64,000 bases of DNA from NCBI GenBank assembly GCA_016710265.1, contig JADJJL010000006.1, positions 62,001 through 126,000 on the forward strand, written 5' to 3'. Made by a program: the position numbers and the translations under genes. The stretch's first letter is position 1, and each line of letters begins with the position of its first letter. The notes under the pieces are model-generated. The model did no database searches and was not told the origin of the DNA. It saw nothing but the letters and a program-made list of their open reading frames with translations. This DNA comes from Saprospiraceae bacterium. GTDB lineage: Bacteria > Bacteroidota > Bacteroidia > Chitinophagales > Saprospiraceae. Positions 1 through 8,670 of the stretch are shown one piece after another.

Positions 1-285
1 ACGAAAAAGGACTACACCGTTTTCTTTAGACAATATCTCATTTTTAAAGCTGTTCCTAGATTGGTGTATTCAGTAACCCAAAGAGACCAATTTACTCAGA
101 TTAAATATAAATGGGAATGTGACGAACCGGATTTTGATTTACCGGTTGAGTTTATATTGGATGGGAGAAAAATCCGGTTAGATCCTGAGATGGACTGGAA
201 GAATATAGAGTTTAGTAAACTCTTTAATAAAGTAGAACCCAACACCAGCACAATACTAGTTGATGCGATTAAAAGAAAAGAATAA
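1..285 (+). CDS. C-terminal part of an M1-family (aminopeptidase N-like) metallopeptidase, truncated by the window edge
   Basis: The frame is open from base 1 and ends at TAA 283-285, leaving 94 codons. The remnant has a Y-x-W-x-C segment followed by a D-F-D-L-P-V motif and a short beta-rich end. This resembles the tail of Bacteroidota M1 peptidases, where a 'DFDMPI'-like segment follows the helical domain. The zinc site (HExxH) would lie upstream, outside the window, so the enzymatic assignment rests on this tail only. It is convergent with rplS, with 12 bp between the two stops. An unrelated C-terminal beta domain is the alternative. Confidence 0.55.
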   Translation, partial: TKKDYTVFFRQYLIFKAVPRLVYSVTQRDQFTQIKYKWECDEPDFDLPVEFILDGRKIRLDPEMDWKNIEFSKLFNKVEPNTSTILVDAIKRKE

Positions 286-297
286 AATTCTTTGAAA

Positions 298-651
298 TTA
301 TCTGTTGGAAGTAGCTTCTTTAATTCTGGCTTTTTTACCAGAAAGTTTTCGTAGGTAAAACAACTTAGCTCTTCTAACACTACCTTTTTTAACCACTTTT
401 ATCTCAACAATGTTGAGCGAAGAAAAAGGAATAATCCTTTCTACACCCACGCCATTTGAAATTTTTCTGATCGTAAAAGATTTATTTTTGCCTTCTCCAC
501 GAATATTGATCACATCTCCCCTAAAATCCTGTACCCTTTCTTTGGTTCCTTCAATGATTTTATAACTTAGGATGATGGTGTCACCAGCCGAAAAATCCGG
601 AATATTACTTGTATTAAGTAATTGATCTTCAACGTATTTTATTAGATTCAT
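298..651 (-). CDS. rplS: 50S ribosomal protein L19
   Basis: Ribosomal protein L19 sits at the interface of the 30S and 50S subunits. The 117-residue product begins MNLIKYVEDQ, has the F-x-x-G-D-T segment (residues about 19-23), the R-x-x-x-F-x-G-D/V-I block, the family signature around S-F-T-I-R-K-I-S-x-G-V-G-V-E-R, and a basic C-terminal tail (RRAKLFYLRKLSGKKARIKE). An in-frame ATG 39 bp upstream (690) would add 13 residues absent from the family, so the ATG at 651 is preferred. The gene stands alone rather than in the rpsP-rimM-trmD-rplS order known from other phyla. Confidence 0.95.
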   Translation of the reverse strand: MNLIKYVEDQLLNTSNIPDFSAGDTIILSYKIIEGTKERVQDFRGDVINIRGEGKNKSFTIRKISNGVGVERIIPFSSLNIVEIKVVKKGSVRRAKLFYLRKLSGKKARIKEATSNR

Positions 652-772
652 GGCGATGTAACTTTGATCGTTCTTTAAAATGAAGGGCAAAGGTAAATAT
701 TTCCTACTAATTATAGTCAGGACTTTGAATATTTTTTATAAAAATGGGCAAATGATCATAAGTTTTGCTTGA

Positions 773-3034
773 TTACCGAATCAAATTAACAAATCCTTTA
801 AGCTTGATTTGTTCGCCCCTCGGTTTGTCATATTTAAGTTGATAGATATAAACACCCGGCGGCAGATCAGTTCCAACGTTGTTATATTTCCCATTCCATC
901 CTAGAATTGGATTTTCAGTTTTGTATATTTGACTTCCCCAACGATCCCAAATATACATTTCAAAATTACTCATATAACCAGTATAACCTACACCAAAAAA
1001 AGTTTCATTGTCCCCATCACCATTGGGGGTGAATGCATTGGGCATAAAATAGGTCACGATCGGTTCTACATCAATGTAGGCTACGGCCGTGTCAGAACAA
1101 CCATTTGCTTTTGAGACAATTTGTTCAATTTTATAAAGCCCAGTATCCTGAAATTCGTAATTAGGACTAGCCCCAAATAGTCGGATTTGATCATTGATGG
1201 TATATCTTAAAAATTCAGCATCCAGAGATTTGTCAGTAATCATAATAATTTTATCCTGAGAAGTCAATTTTTGAGGTGTAAAATCAAAAGCAGCCTCAGG
1301 CGATCTGGATACATTGATCCAATTGTTAAAATTCGTTTCAGTCTTACATCCTATTGGAGATACCAAACTCAACTTCACAGAGAATATGCCGACCTGATTA
1401 AAAATATGAGTAGGTGAAATTTCATTGCTGGTTGTGCCATCACTAAATTCCCATAATATGGTGTAGCTAGGATCAATCGGGAATGAAAGATTGTTAAAGA
1501 AAACTTCCAACGGTTGGCAACCCGCATACTTGCTGGGTTCAATAACCAAAAGTGCAGGAACCGGATAGTAATTGATATTTTTAACGATGGAATCTCTGCA
1601 ACCGTTAATGTCTTTTACCCATAATTCAATGGGTTTAATTCCGGGAGTTTTGTAAACATAATTTGGATCTTGCATGCTTGACATTTGGTTTGGCTCAAAA
1701 GTCCATCTCCAATTGGTGATTCTGCCCGCATCCGAAACACTTAGATCATTAAAGCTGACAGGTCCAGCGATACATGTATCATAGTTGAATGAAAAGTCAG
1801 CTCGGATATCCGGTAATATTTTGATGATTATTTCTGCAGAATCATTGCACTCCTGATCAGCTTTATTAAGAAACATTTTACCCTTGTATGTTCCCAAACT
1901 TGGAAATGTAAGGGTAACATCTTTGGTATCGAATGTTTGTTTGACTCCATTGATATCAAATTCCCACTCGTATGTTTTAATAAAGGATTCTAAGGAGCTT
2001 TGATTTAAAATGGTCACCGTTCTGTCACCGCAAGAGTTAATTACGAATTGCCCCTGAGCTTCAAGTGAATCAGCTTGAACACGAGCAGTGATATTGTTGA
2101 CACAATTGATGACATTAAATTGAAAATCCCTTTGTGTCAAACTGAGTAATACTCCATTTCTGTATTCTTTAATGCAGACAGCCACCACATATTGGCCCAA
2201 TGAGTTAGGGACTCCGGTAATCAGTCCGGTGGTGGGATTGACGCTGATTAATGGATTGCCTCCCATGGGTGCCGCTCTGGTGTAAAAAGGAGCCCTGAAT
2301 TGGACTGCATTAAATGGTGGTGGACATCTGGCCGGATCAGGTGTTACTCCATCACAATCTTGGGCACTTCCACCTGGGCGCCCTTCAGCCGAACCAGCTT
2401 TACCTCCGGCTGTAAACGGGTTGCAAAATTCATAAATGACAATATCCCCTTCTGCATCAATGACACTGTGATCATAATTTAGTGGTTGACCTTGACAAAT
2501 CAAAATGGGTGGAAAAGAATTGAATTTTGGACTGTTATTACAACTTCTTTGCCCTTCCGGTGTAATTTCCATAAAGTAAGATGCTCCTTGATCGCCGGGT
2601 AAAAGAATGTTGGTAATGGTTTCATTCCGACAACATCGCTGGTAATTGATATAATAATTCTGATTTGAAAGAGGCAAGGTCATAGTGGACATATACACTC
2701 CTTCCTCGACACAAATATTACCTGGCACAACCACACAAGGATTCAGTGATTCCAACAATCTTGTGCTGCGCAATGTAAAATCTACCCTTCGCACAAAATT
2801 ATAATTACTAGCACCGTCTGTTGTAAACACACCAATGGTAGCCGGATTATCAAATAAAGCCCCTCCTCCCAGACAATCCCTATATACCGTAAGAGTGCAC
2901 GAAATAGTAAATGTATTGGATTGAAGATTGACGCCTAGACAGGTGTAAGAGAAATCCCCACCTATAATATGTCTGGAAAAAATACTTGCCCCAAACATGA
3001 AAAAAACTGTAAAACAAAATATTTTAATATTCAT
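773..3034 (-). CDS. Secreted PKD-domain protein with T9SS type B (CHU_C, gliding-motility-associated) C-terminal domain
   Basis: A large extracellular protein, about 753 aa. The N-terminus has a basic start, a hydrophobic segment and a likely signal cleavage before R-H-I-I-G-G-D-F. A Cys-containing N-terminal module follows (the CCR motif near residue 130 is typical of this Bacteroidota family). Two or three PKD-like beta domains are recognisable from W-R-W-T-F-E and W-E-F-S-D-G-T segments. The last ~90 residues are a CHU_C/type B sorting domain (F-M-P-N-A-F-T-P-N-G-D-G-D-N, then W-D-R-W-G, then G-V-Y-I-Y). Export by the Por/T9SS system and surface attachment or release follow from that domain. 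The start at 3034 gives a better signal peptide than the upstream ATG at 3049. Ligand unknown. Confidence 0.85.
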   Translation of the reverse strand: MNIKIFCFTVFFMFGASIFSRHIIGGDFSYTCLGVNLQSNTFTISCTLTVYRDCLGGGALFDNPATIGVFTTDGASNYNFVRRVDFTLRSTRLLESLNPCVVVPGNICVEEGVYMSTMTLPLSNQNYYINYQRCCRNETITNILLPGDQGASYFMEITPEGQRSCNNSPKFNSFPPILICQGQPLNYDHSVIDAEGDIVIYEFCNPFTAGGKAGSAEGRPGGSAQDCDGVTPDPARCPPPFNAVQFRAPFYTRAAPMGGNPLISVNPTTGLITGVPNSLGQYVVAVCIKEYRNGVLLSLTQRDFQFNVINCVNNITARVQADSLEAQGQFVINSCGDRTVTILNQSSLESFIKTYEWEFDINGVKQTFDTKDVTLTFPSLGTYKGKMFLNKADQECNDSAEIIIKILPDIRADFSFNYDTCIAGPVSFNDLSVSDAGRITNWRWTFEPNQMSSMQDPNYVYKTPGIKPIELWVKDINGCRDSIVKNINYYPVPALLVIEPSKYAGCQPLEVFFNNLSFPIDPSYTILWEFSDGTTSNEISPTHIFNQVGIFSVKLSLVSPIGCKTETNFNNWINVSRSPEAAFDFTPQKLTSQDKIIMITDKSLDAEFLRYTINDQIRLFGASPNYEFQDTGLYKIEQIVSKANGCSDTAVAYIDVEPIVTYFMPNAFTPNGDGDNETFFGVGYTGYMSNFEMYIWDRWGSQIYKTENPILGWNGKYNNVGTDLPPGVYIYQLKYDKPRGEQIKLKGFVNLIR

Positions 3035-3143
3035 GACTATGTTAAACATGCTTTAAACATCTTAAATTGTCAATTGATTATGTAAAAATAGCTTTTTTTT
3101 GTCTTTTATTGTAATTAATCCGAACGTTCTTAATAAAAGGTAT

Positions 3144-3683
3144 ATGGTGGGGCATGATTTAAATAATTTTTTTAGTGCTGGAGATATTTTTCAATTGCAA
3201 TCAGATGGTTCATTTTGTTTAGTGTGTGACTGTCAATCGCCTAAATTGGATGAATTAATTCAGAATAATGGATTTTTATTGGAAGAAGTGGTGCTGTTGG
3301 TGAATTCTACACAAATGTTGACGAACCATTTTCGAATTCATCCTCGGATAGATACTATTTTGGAATACCACCTTAGAACCATTGATTTGGTTATAAAGGA
3401 CCATTTACATGAATGGGAAAATATAAAAAGGCCAAATGGTCATTTGGTAGTTAGATTGACAAGAGACCCAATGTTGGTAAATTTTATCAATTTTACGAAT
3501 CGACCTGGCGTACTTTTTGTGCAGACCAATTCTCATGAGGCCTTATCCATAGACTCAAATGGATTACAAGATAGGTTTAGACTTTTAGCTGATCACCTTA
3601 TTTCGCCTAAAAAAAATAATGCTGATTTTACGGTTCCATTGGTGTCAATGGATGAAAATGGTGAATTAATTTTCAAATCTTGA
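3144..3683 (+). CDS. Degenerate Sua5/YciO/YrdC-like domain protein
   Basis: The 179-residue product can be laid along the YrdC fold of threonylcarbamoyl-AMP synthases: a G-D-I-F-Q-L-Q-S-D-G segment where the family has its 'ayPTdTvyGL' strand, then an L-V-x-D strand, an L-L-V strand and a late G-V-L-F-V-Q-T-N-S stretch where the family has 'P-x-x-x-T-S-A-N'. The K-x-R motif and the SAN motif are missing, so it is probably not a working t6A enzyme. The frame also opens at TTG 3099, but the ATG at 3144 is preceded by AAAAGG and is preferred. Its stop abuts the stop of the S41 protease gene without a spacer base. The family call is by eye and tentative. Confidence 0.45.
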   Translation: MVGHDLNNFFSAGDIFQLQSDGSFCLVCDCQSPKLDELIQNNGFLLEEVVLLVNSTQMLTNHFRIHPRIDTILEYHLRTIDLVIKDHLHEWENIKRPNGHLVVRLTRDPMLVNFINFTNRPGVLFVQTNSHEALSIDSNGLQDRFRLLADHLISPKKNNADFTVPLVSMDENGELIFKS

Positions 3684-5219
3684 TCAAAACTCAAATGATT
3701 TTTTAATCGTCTCCACTGCTTTTAGAAAAACAGGATCTGTCTTTAACGAAGCTCGAATGGCTTCTGATTGACCGATTGTTTTTTCAAGAATTATGGATTG
3801 AAATATATTTTGGATTTTAGATTTTTCCAAATGTGAATATTTGTAAGCTAATTCCTTTTCTAAAATTTGAGAAACAAAAACCTCTAGTTTTGGAGAAATT
3901 ATTTGATCATCATGTAGAAATTCTTTTTGGATAAAAGCCAATTGCTTTAGAATTATTTTTTCGAGTATTGTATTTAATTCAGAATATTCATCAAACTCAT
4001 CTAAACTTAATTGCTTACCAATGTGAATATCGGGTAGGATTGCAGTCGAATCAAAAGTTTTTTCTGAATGCGCATTGGAAAAGATGCTAAGCCATTCAGT
4101 GGGTTGTCCAGTAAATGTTTCATATGGTTTTTGAAAACATCTTCCAGAGGGCAGATATATTCTTGCAGTTGGGATAAGTATTTGAGCACCGCCTGCCAAT
4201 TTAAAAGGTTCCAAAACTGTTGCCTTACCTTTTGTTTCCTGGCCAATTAAGACAGCCAATTTTAAATCCTGTAAAGATCCTGCGATGACTTCCGCGGAGG
4301 ATGCAGTTTGTTGATCAATTAGGATCACTATCTTTTCCAATCGAAAGAATGGTTTCCCTGTACTTTTATAAGATTTGTCTCTTCCGTTTTTATTTACAGT
4401 TTTAAATAATTCAGCATCGCGCACCGCAACCAATTGGTTTAAAATATCTGCAGCTTCATTGAGCAATCCACCCCCATTTCCTCGTAGATCCAAAATCATA
4501 TTTTTGATTTTTTGATTTTGAATATAGTCTTCAAGCTTATTCATGAATTCGCGATAGGTACCTTGACTTATTTTTTCCAAACGAATGTAGAAATATTGTT
4601 GGTTTTCATTAAAATCAAGAGAAATGGAAGGATTTGAAATAGACTTAATTTGAAGAGTTAAGTTTTTTTCATCGTCATTCTTAAAATCTTTAAAATCAAT
4701 TTTTACTTCGCCGCCGGAAGTGTTTTCGGCTATGGAATCTATGTCATCACTTTGGTAAACAGGTGTGCCATTTATTCTTAAAATTTCATAGCCCGCTTTT
4801 AGTCCCTTCTCTGCAGCGTCACTGTTCGGTAAAATAGAATGGATGATCAGTTTGCTGTCTATTTTGACGCTTTTTAAGCCAATGGTATTAAAGGAGGGAT
4901 TTAACTCATCAAACCATTTTTTACTTTTAGAAACAGGGATGTATTCTGCAAAGGGATCCAGCGCAAGACAAAGTTGGTAGGTTAAATAATCAGAAGTTTC
5001 GTCATAAAGAATACTATCCGGATAATGTGCATCCAGATATCCAAAGACATCCTTTAAGTGTTGAATGGTATTTTGAGAATTGGATATTTGGGTTTCACTG
5101 TTATTTTTTACTTCTGTCACAGGAAGCCTCATTTTATAACCTCCGTACATTCCGATCAATGTACAAACTGCCAATAATAAAGGCTGATACTTATAATAGT
5201 TGGGCCCGGATTCCTGCAT
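3684..5219 (-). CDS. S41-family carboxy-terminal processing peptidase with PDZ domain
   Basis: A periplasmic serine protease of the CtpA/Prc type, 511 aa. Order: short cytoplasmic start, one membrane anchor (about 11-28), helical N-terminal region, PDZ domain (about 110-195, containing L-K-A-G-Y-E-I-L-R-I-N-G), then the S41 catalytic domain with D-L-R-G-N-G-G-G, the T-A-S-S-A-E-V nucleophile loop (Ser about 308) and T-K-G-K-A (Lys about 332). The Gln that usually follows the catalytic Lys by four residues is Leu here. It starts 4 bp after the gap stop codon, so both are probably one transcript. It likely trims misfolded or C-terminally tagged envelope proteins; the substrate is unknown. Confidence 0.9.
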   Translation of the reverse strand: MQESGPNYYKYQPLLLAVCTLIGMYGGYKMRLPVTEVKNNSETQISNSQNTIQHLKDVFGYLDAHYPDSILYDETSDYLTYQLCLALDPFAEYIPVSKSKKWFDELNPSFNTIGLKSVKIDSKLIIHSILPNSDAAEKGLKAGYEILRINGTPVYQSDDIDSIAENTSGGEVKIDFKDFKNDDEKNLTLQIKSISNPSISLDFNENQQYFYIRLEKISQGTYREFMNKLEDYIQNQKIKNMILDLRGNGGGLLNEAADILNQLVAVRDAELFKTVNKNGRDKSYKSTGKPFFRLEKIVILIDQQTASSAEVIAGSLQDLKLAVLIGQETKGKATVLEPFKLAGGAQILIPTARIYLPSGRCFQKPYETFTGQPTEWLSIFSNAHSEKTFDSTAILPDIHIGKQLSLDEFDEYSELNTILEKIILKQLAFIQKEFLHDDQIISPKLEVFVSQILEKELAYKYSHLEKSKIQNIFQSIILEKTIGQSEAIRASLKTDPVFLKAVETIKKSFEF

Positions 5220-5223
5220 TCTG

Positions 5224-6684
5224 TTAATAATATGAATACCGTCTTACTCGGGCAATGTGTTTTGCAAGACGCACCACCTGACAAGTATAACCGAATTCGT
5301 TGTCATACCAGGCGTAAATGGTCACCGTCTTTCCATCTGTACTTAATATGGTAGATGGAGCATCAATGACCGATGCAACGGTTGTGCCCACTGCATTGCT
5401 CGATACATATTCTGTTGAAGTAGAATATTGTAATTGTTCTACCAAATCTCCAACCAATGTTTCTTTGCGCAAGGCTGATAAAATTTCCTCTAAACTGCTC
5501 ACTTTGTCCAAACTTAAATTGAGGATGGCCAAAGAAACATTCGGTACCGGTACCCTAACCGCATTACCCGTCAACAATCCTTTTAGGTGAGGTAAAACTT
5601 TTGCAACAGCAGAGGCAGCTCCAGTACTGGTTATAACCATATTAATCGGGGCTCCTCGACCTCTTCTTGGTTTGCGGTGGAAATTGTCTAAAAGATTTTG
5701 ATCACTCGTATAGGCATGTACAGTTTCTATATGACCTTTGGTTATTTTAAAATAATCGTCCATGATTTTAATAATGGGCACTATGGCATTGGTGGTGCAG
5801 GACGCTGCACAAAATATATTTTCTTGATCCAATGGCAATTCTTTATGATTTACACCGACGACGATGTTTGGAATGTCTTTGCCCGGTGCTGTGAGAATGA
5901 CTTTTTCAATCCCCGGTCTAAGATGAGCACTTAGTTTTTCCCGTGTATCCCACATCCCAGTATTGTCAATTAACAAGGCTTTGTGGATTCCGTAATCTTC
6001 ATAATTGATTTCTGAGGGGTCTTGGGCGAAAATCATATGGACTCGATTTCCATTGATTTCAATCACGGACTCCTCTGGAAATATTTCGATGGTGCCATGG
6101 AAACTTCCATGAATAGAATCTGTCTCAAACAATGACATTCTTTTTTTTAACTCTTCTGTCCGGTCTTTCATACCAGGTCGCAGGACGATGGCTTTTAATA
6201 GCAATTGTTCGCCTTTTCCAGTCATTGAAATAAGCCTTCTTGCCACCAAACGTCCAATTCTTCCAAAACCATATAATACCACATCGCGATGACTTTCTTG
6301 ATTAGGTACCGGCACTAAGCCATTTGATAGTTTATTATTGACAAAATCCTGAACCCCAGTTTTGCGATCTTCATAAACCCATTCTGATGCTAGTTTTCCA
6401 ATGTCAATTCTGGAAGGTTGCAAATTTTCAAGTCCATATATGGCTTTTGTGATGGCCAAAGTATCTTCCACGTTTACAGGTTTCGATCCATAATTGGCTG
6501 CAAATTTATGGATATCAATCACTTCACTGGGCCTTTTGTCATGTACTTCTCTGCGAAATAGTAAGAGTTCGATCGACCGATCGAAGAGGAGTTCGCCGAT
6601 CAGTTTAGTAAGTTCGAGGGCATTTTTTTCTTTTTCTCTCCAAAGACTTAATGCCACCTTATGATTGGTTTCGTTTTGATTCAT
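5224..6684 (-). CDS. gap: Glyceraldehyde-3-phosphate dehydrogenase, long Bacteroidota form
   Basis: Catalyses oxidative phosphorylation of glyceraldehyde-3-phosphate in glycolysis (or the reverse). The 486-aa product carries a ~125-residue helical N-terminal extension, then the Rossmann motif G-F-G-R-I-G-R-L, the catalytic loop A-A-S-C-T-T-N (Cys about 296), the conserved H-A-Y-T-S-D-Q-N and R-R-G-R-G-A segments, and W-Y-D-N-E-F-G-Y near the C-terminus. The extension is known from GAPDHs of this phylum and some gammaproteobacteria. Its role is not evident from sequence. ATG 6684 is chosen over 6756 because the extra 24 residues are not family-like. It lies upstream of and 4 bp from the S41 protease gene. 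Confidence 0.93.
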   Translation of the reverse strand: MNQNETNHKVALSLWREKEKNALELTKLIGELLFDRSIELLLFRREVHDKRPSEVIDIHKFAANYGSKPVNVEDTLAITKAIYGLENLQPSRIDIGKLASEWVYEDRKTGVQDFVNNKLSNGLVPVPNQESHRDVVLYGFGRIGRLVARRLISMTGKGEQLLLKAIVLRPGMKDRTEELKKRMSLFETDSIHGSFHGTIEIFPEESVIEINGNRVHMIFAQDPSEINYEDYGIHKALLIDNTGMWDTREKLSAHLRPGIEKVILTAPGKDIPNIVVGVNHKELPLDQENIFCAASCTTNAIVPIIKIMDDYFKITKGHIETVHAYTSDQNLLDNFHRKPRRGRGAPINMVITSTGAASAVAKVLPHLKGLLTGNAVRVPVPNVSLAILNLSLDKVSSLEEILSALRKETLVGDLVEQLQYSTSTEYVSSNAVGTTVASVIDAPSTILSTDGKTVTIYAWYDNEFGYTCQVVRLAKHIARVRRYSYY

Positions 6685-6972
6685 GCTTAAGAAAATTTGC
6701 GCAAATTTGAGAAAATTCAAGGGAATAAAGGGCTTTATTCCAAAATAGATTTCCAAAGTTTTCGGTCCATCTTTTTTGGCAATTGAAAAACTAGCCTTTA
6801 AATATTGGTCGAATTAAGTATTTTTATATTGCAAATCTCTAAATATGAATGAGTTGGGTTTTCTACATTTCATTCATTTAAAATCAATGAAATAGATTTA
6901 AATAAGTTATTAGAATTCCTAAAAGTAAAAAATCCTGAGAGATTTACCTTATTTATGAAAAATCCTTTGAAA

Positions 6973-7842
6973 TTAAATACCTAGATATTGCTTAAGAAGC
7001 TTGCTTCTAGTGGTTGAACGCAATTTATTAATGGCCTTGTCTTTAATTTGACGGACACGCTCTCGGGTGAGTCCAAATTTATCCCCAATATCTTCTAGAG
7101 ATTCAGGATGCTCCAAGCCTAATCCAAAGTAGAGTTTAATAACATCAGCTTGCCTATCAGTGAGTGTACCAAGCGCTCTTTCAATTTCTCGTCTTAGAGA
7201 ATCTTTGTATTCCAACATGGAGTCTGTGGCTGGAGTAGAATCATTTTCCAAAACATCCAACAATGAATTGTCCTCACCTTCAACAAAAGGCGCATCCATC
7301 GATACGTGTCGGGCTGCAACACCAAGTGTGGTTTCAACCTCTTCAGTGGGTATTTCAAGTAAGGTAGCCAATTCTTCCGCAGAAGGCTCTCTTTCATACT
7401 CTTGTTCCAATTCAGAGAAGGCTCTGTTGATTTTATTAAGTGACCCTACTTTATTTAAAGGTAATCTGACAATACGGCTTTGTTCTGCAAGTGCTTGTAA
7501 AATGGATTGTCTAATCCACCAAACCGCATATGAAATAAATTTGAAACCCCTCGTTTCGTCAAATCTCTGTGCAGCTTTAATCAAACCAAGATTTCCTTCA
7601 TTGATTAAATCTGATAAGGACAAACCTTGATTTTGATACTGTTTTGCCACTGAGACCACAAACCTTAGGTTTGCTTTAGTTAAACGCTCTAACGCAGATT
7701 GATCACCTTGTTTGATCAGTTTGGCCAATTCGACTTCTTCTTCGGGGGTGAGCAAATCTACTTTTCCAATTTCCTGAAGATATTTTTCAAGCGATTGACT
7801 TTCCCTATTGGTGATCGATTTGGTAATTTTTAACTGACGCAT
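6973..7842 (-). CDS. rpoD: Primary RNA polymerase sigma factor (sigma-70/RpoD, short Bacteroidota type)
   Basis: Directs core RNA polymerase to housekeeping promoters. The 289 aa are co-linear with region 1.2 (Y-L-Q-E-I-G), region 2 (K-A-N-L-R-F-V-V-S-V-A, then D-L-I-N-E-G-N-L-G-L-I-K-A and the W-W-I-R-Q-S-I recognition helix for the -7 box), region 3 and region 4 with the helix-turn-helix L-E-D-I-G-D-K-F-G-L-T-R-E-R-V-R-Q-I. It lacks the long acidic region 1.1 of proteobacterial RpoD, as usual in Bacteroidota. This matches the TAnnTTTG promoters seen in the window. Divergent from the START-like gene across a 226-bp gap. Confidence 0.96.
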   Translation of the reverse strand: MRQLKITKSITNRESQSLEKYLQEIGKVDLLTPEEEVELAKLIKQGDQSALERLTKANLRFVVSVAKQYQNQGLSLSDLINEGNLGLIKAAQRFDETRGFKFISYAVWWIRQSILQALAEQSRIVRLPLNKVGSLNKINRAFSELEQEYEREPSAEELATLLEIPTEEVETTLGVAARHVSMDAPFVEGEDNSLLDVLENDSTPATDSMLEYKDSLRREIERALGTLTDRQADVIKLYFGLGLEHPESLEDIGDKFGLTRERVRQIKDKAINKLRSTTRSKLLKQYLGI

Positions 7843-8068
7843 TAGGCTTTGTCTTTAGGTAAAATATTGAATATGAAGCTAATATAATAGAAATTCGGAT
7901 CAAGTAGCCCTTTTATATTTAAAAATACGGTAAGGTACTTCTTTGATCAGAACAACCCTATTAATGAATTCTTGTTAAAAAAAGTTCATAAATAATCGAA
8001 AAAATCCAGAAACAAGTTAATATTGCCCGTCTTTAAGTAGATAATTATTCATCGACTAATAAAAAAAT

Positions 8069-8443
8069 ATGGCCAGAGTATCCTTCCAAACTGAATTTAT
8101 GTTTAAAGCTTCGCCTTCGATTATATACCTGTTTATAACACAACCCACTGCAATCATCAGATGGTTTTGTGACAAGGTGGACAATGTGGGAGATGATTAT
8201 ACCTTTTCCTGGGATGGTGATGAGGAGAGTGCCAAATTGGCTTTAGACATTGAAGATGAACTGGTACAGTACATTTGGCACGAAAGACCAGATGAGTTTC
8301 TTCAATTTAGAATATACAAAACACCCATCACCAATGAGACCATCCTTGAAGTGACGGATTATTGTGATGATGATGAGGTCCAGGAACAAAAAGATATCTG
8401 GGAAGTATATATTAAAAAATTCAAGACTTTTTGTGGAGGCTAG
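8069..8443 (+). CDS. START-like (SRPBCC) domain protein of Bacteroidota
   Basis: A 124-residue cytosolic protein without signal peptide. It has the helix-grip layout: an amphipathic start (F-Q-T-E-F-M-F-K-A-S-P), a helix with P-T-A-I-I-R-W-F-C-D, then alternating acidic strands (Y-T-F-S-W-D-G-D-E-E-S-A) and a long C-terminal helix ending in F-K-T-F. A conserved small START-like family is common as a single copy in this phylum. No ligand is known. It is divergent from rpoD and stands alone upstream of the AAA+ gene. Confidence 0.8.
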   Translation: MARVSFQTEFMFKASPSIIYLFITQPTAIIRWFCDKVDNVGDDYTFSWDGDEESAKLALDIEDELVQYIWHERPDEFLQFRIYKTPITNETILEVTDYCDDDEVQEQKDIWEVYIKKFKTFCGG

Positions 8444-8670
8444 TTTGGTTTTTAAGTCTAAATCTAATTTTGATATTACAATTTTAACAACTTGTTGTTT
8501 TTTATAGGAATTTAGACAATTTTTTTTGTAGACTTAGATGATTATTATCAATTTTACAAAATTGAAATAATCTTGGAATAAGCACATTAAGTTTCAAAAG
8601 CCTTTGCTAAAACAAAGAGTCGGTTTTAATAGTTTATATGATTTGCCGGACTCCTCACGAAATTTGAATC

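Noticed and set aside
5318..5934. Plus-strand frames opposite gap
   Set aside because: Antisense shadows of the highly conserved GAPDH frame without ribosome-binding sites or recognisable products.
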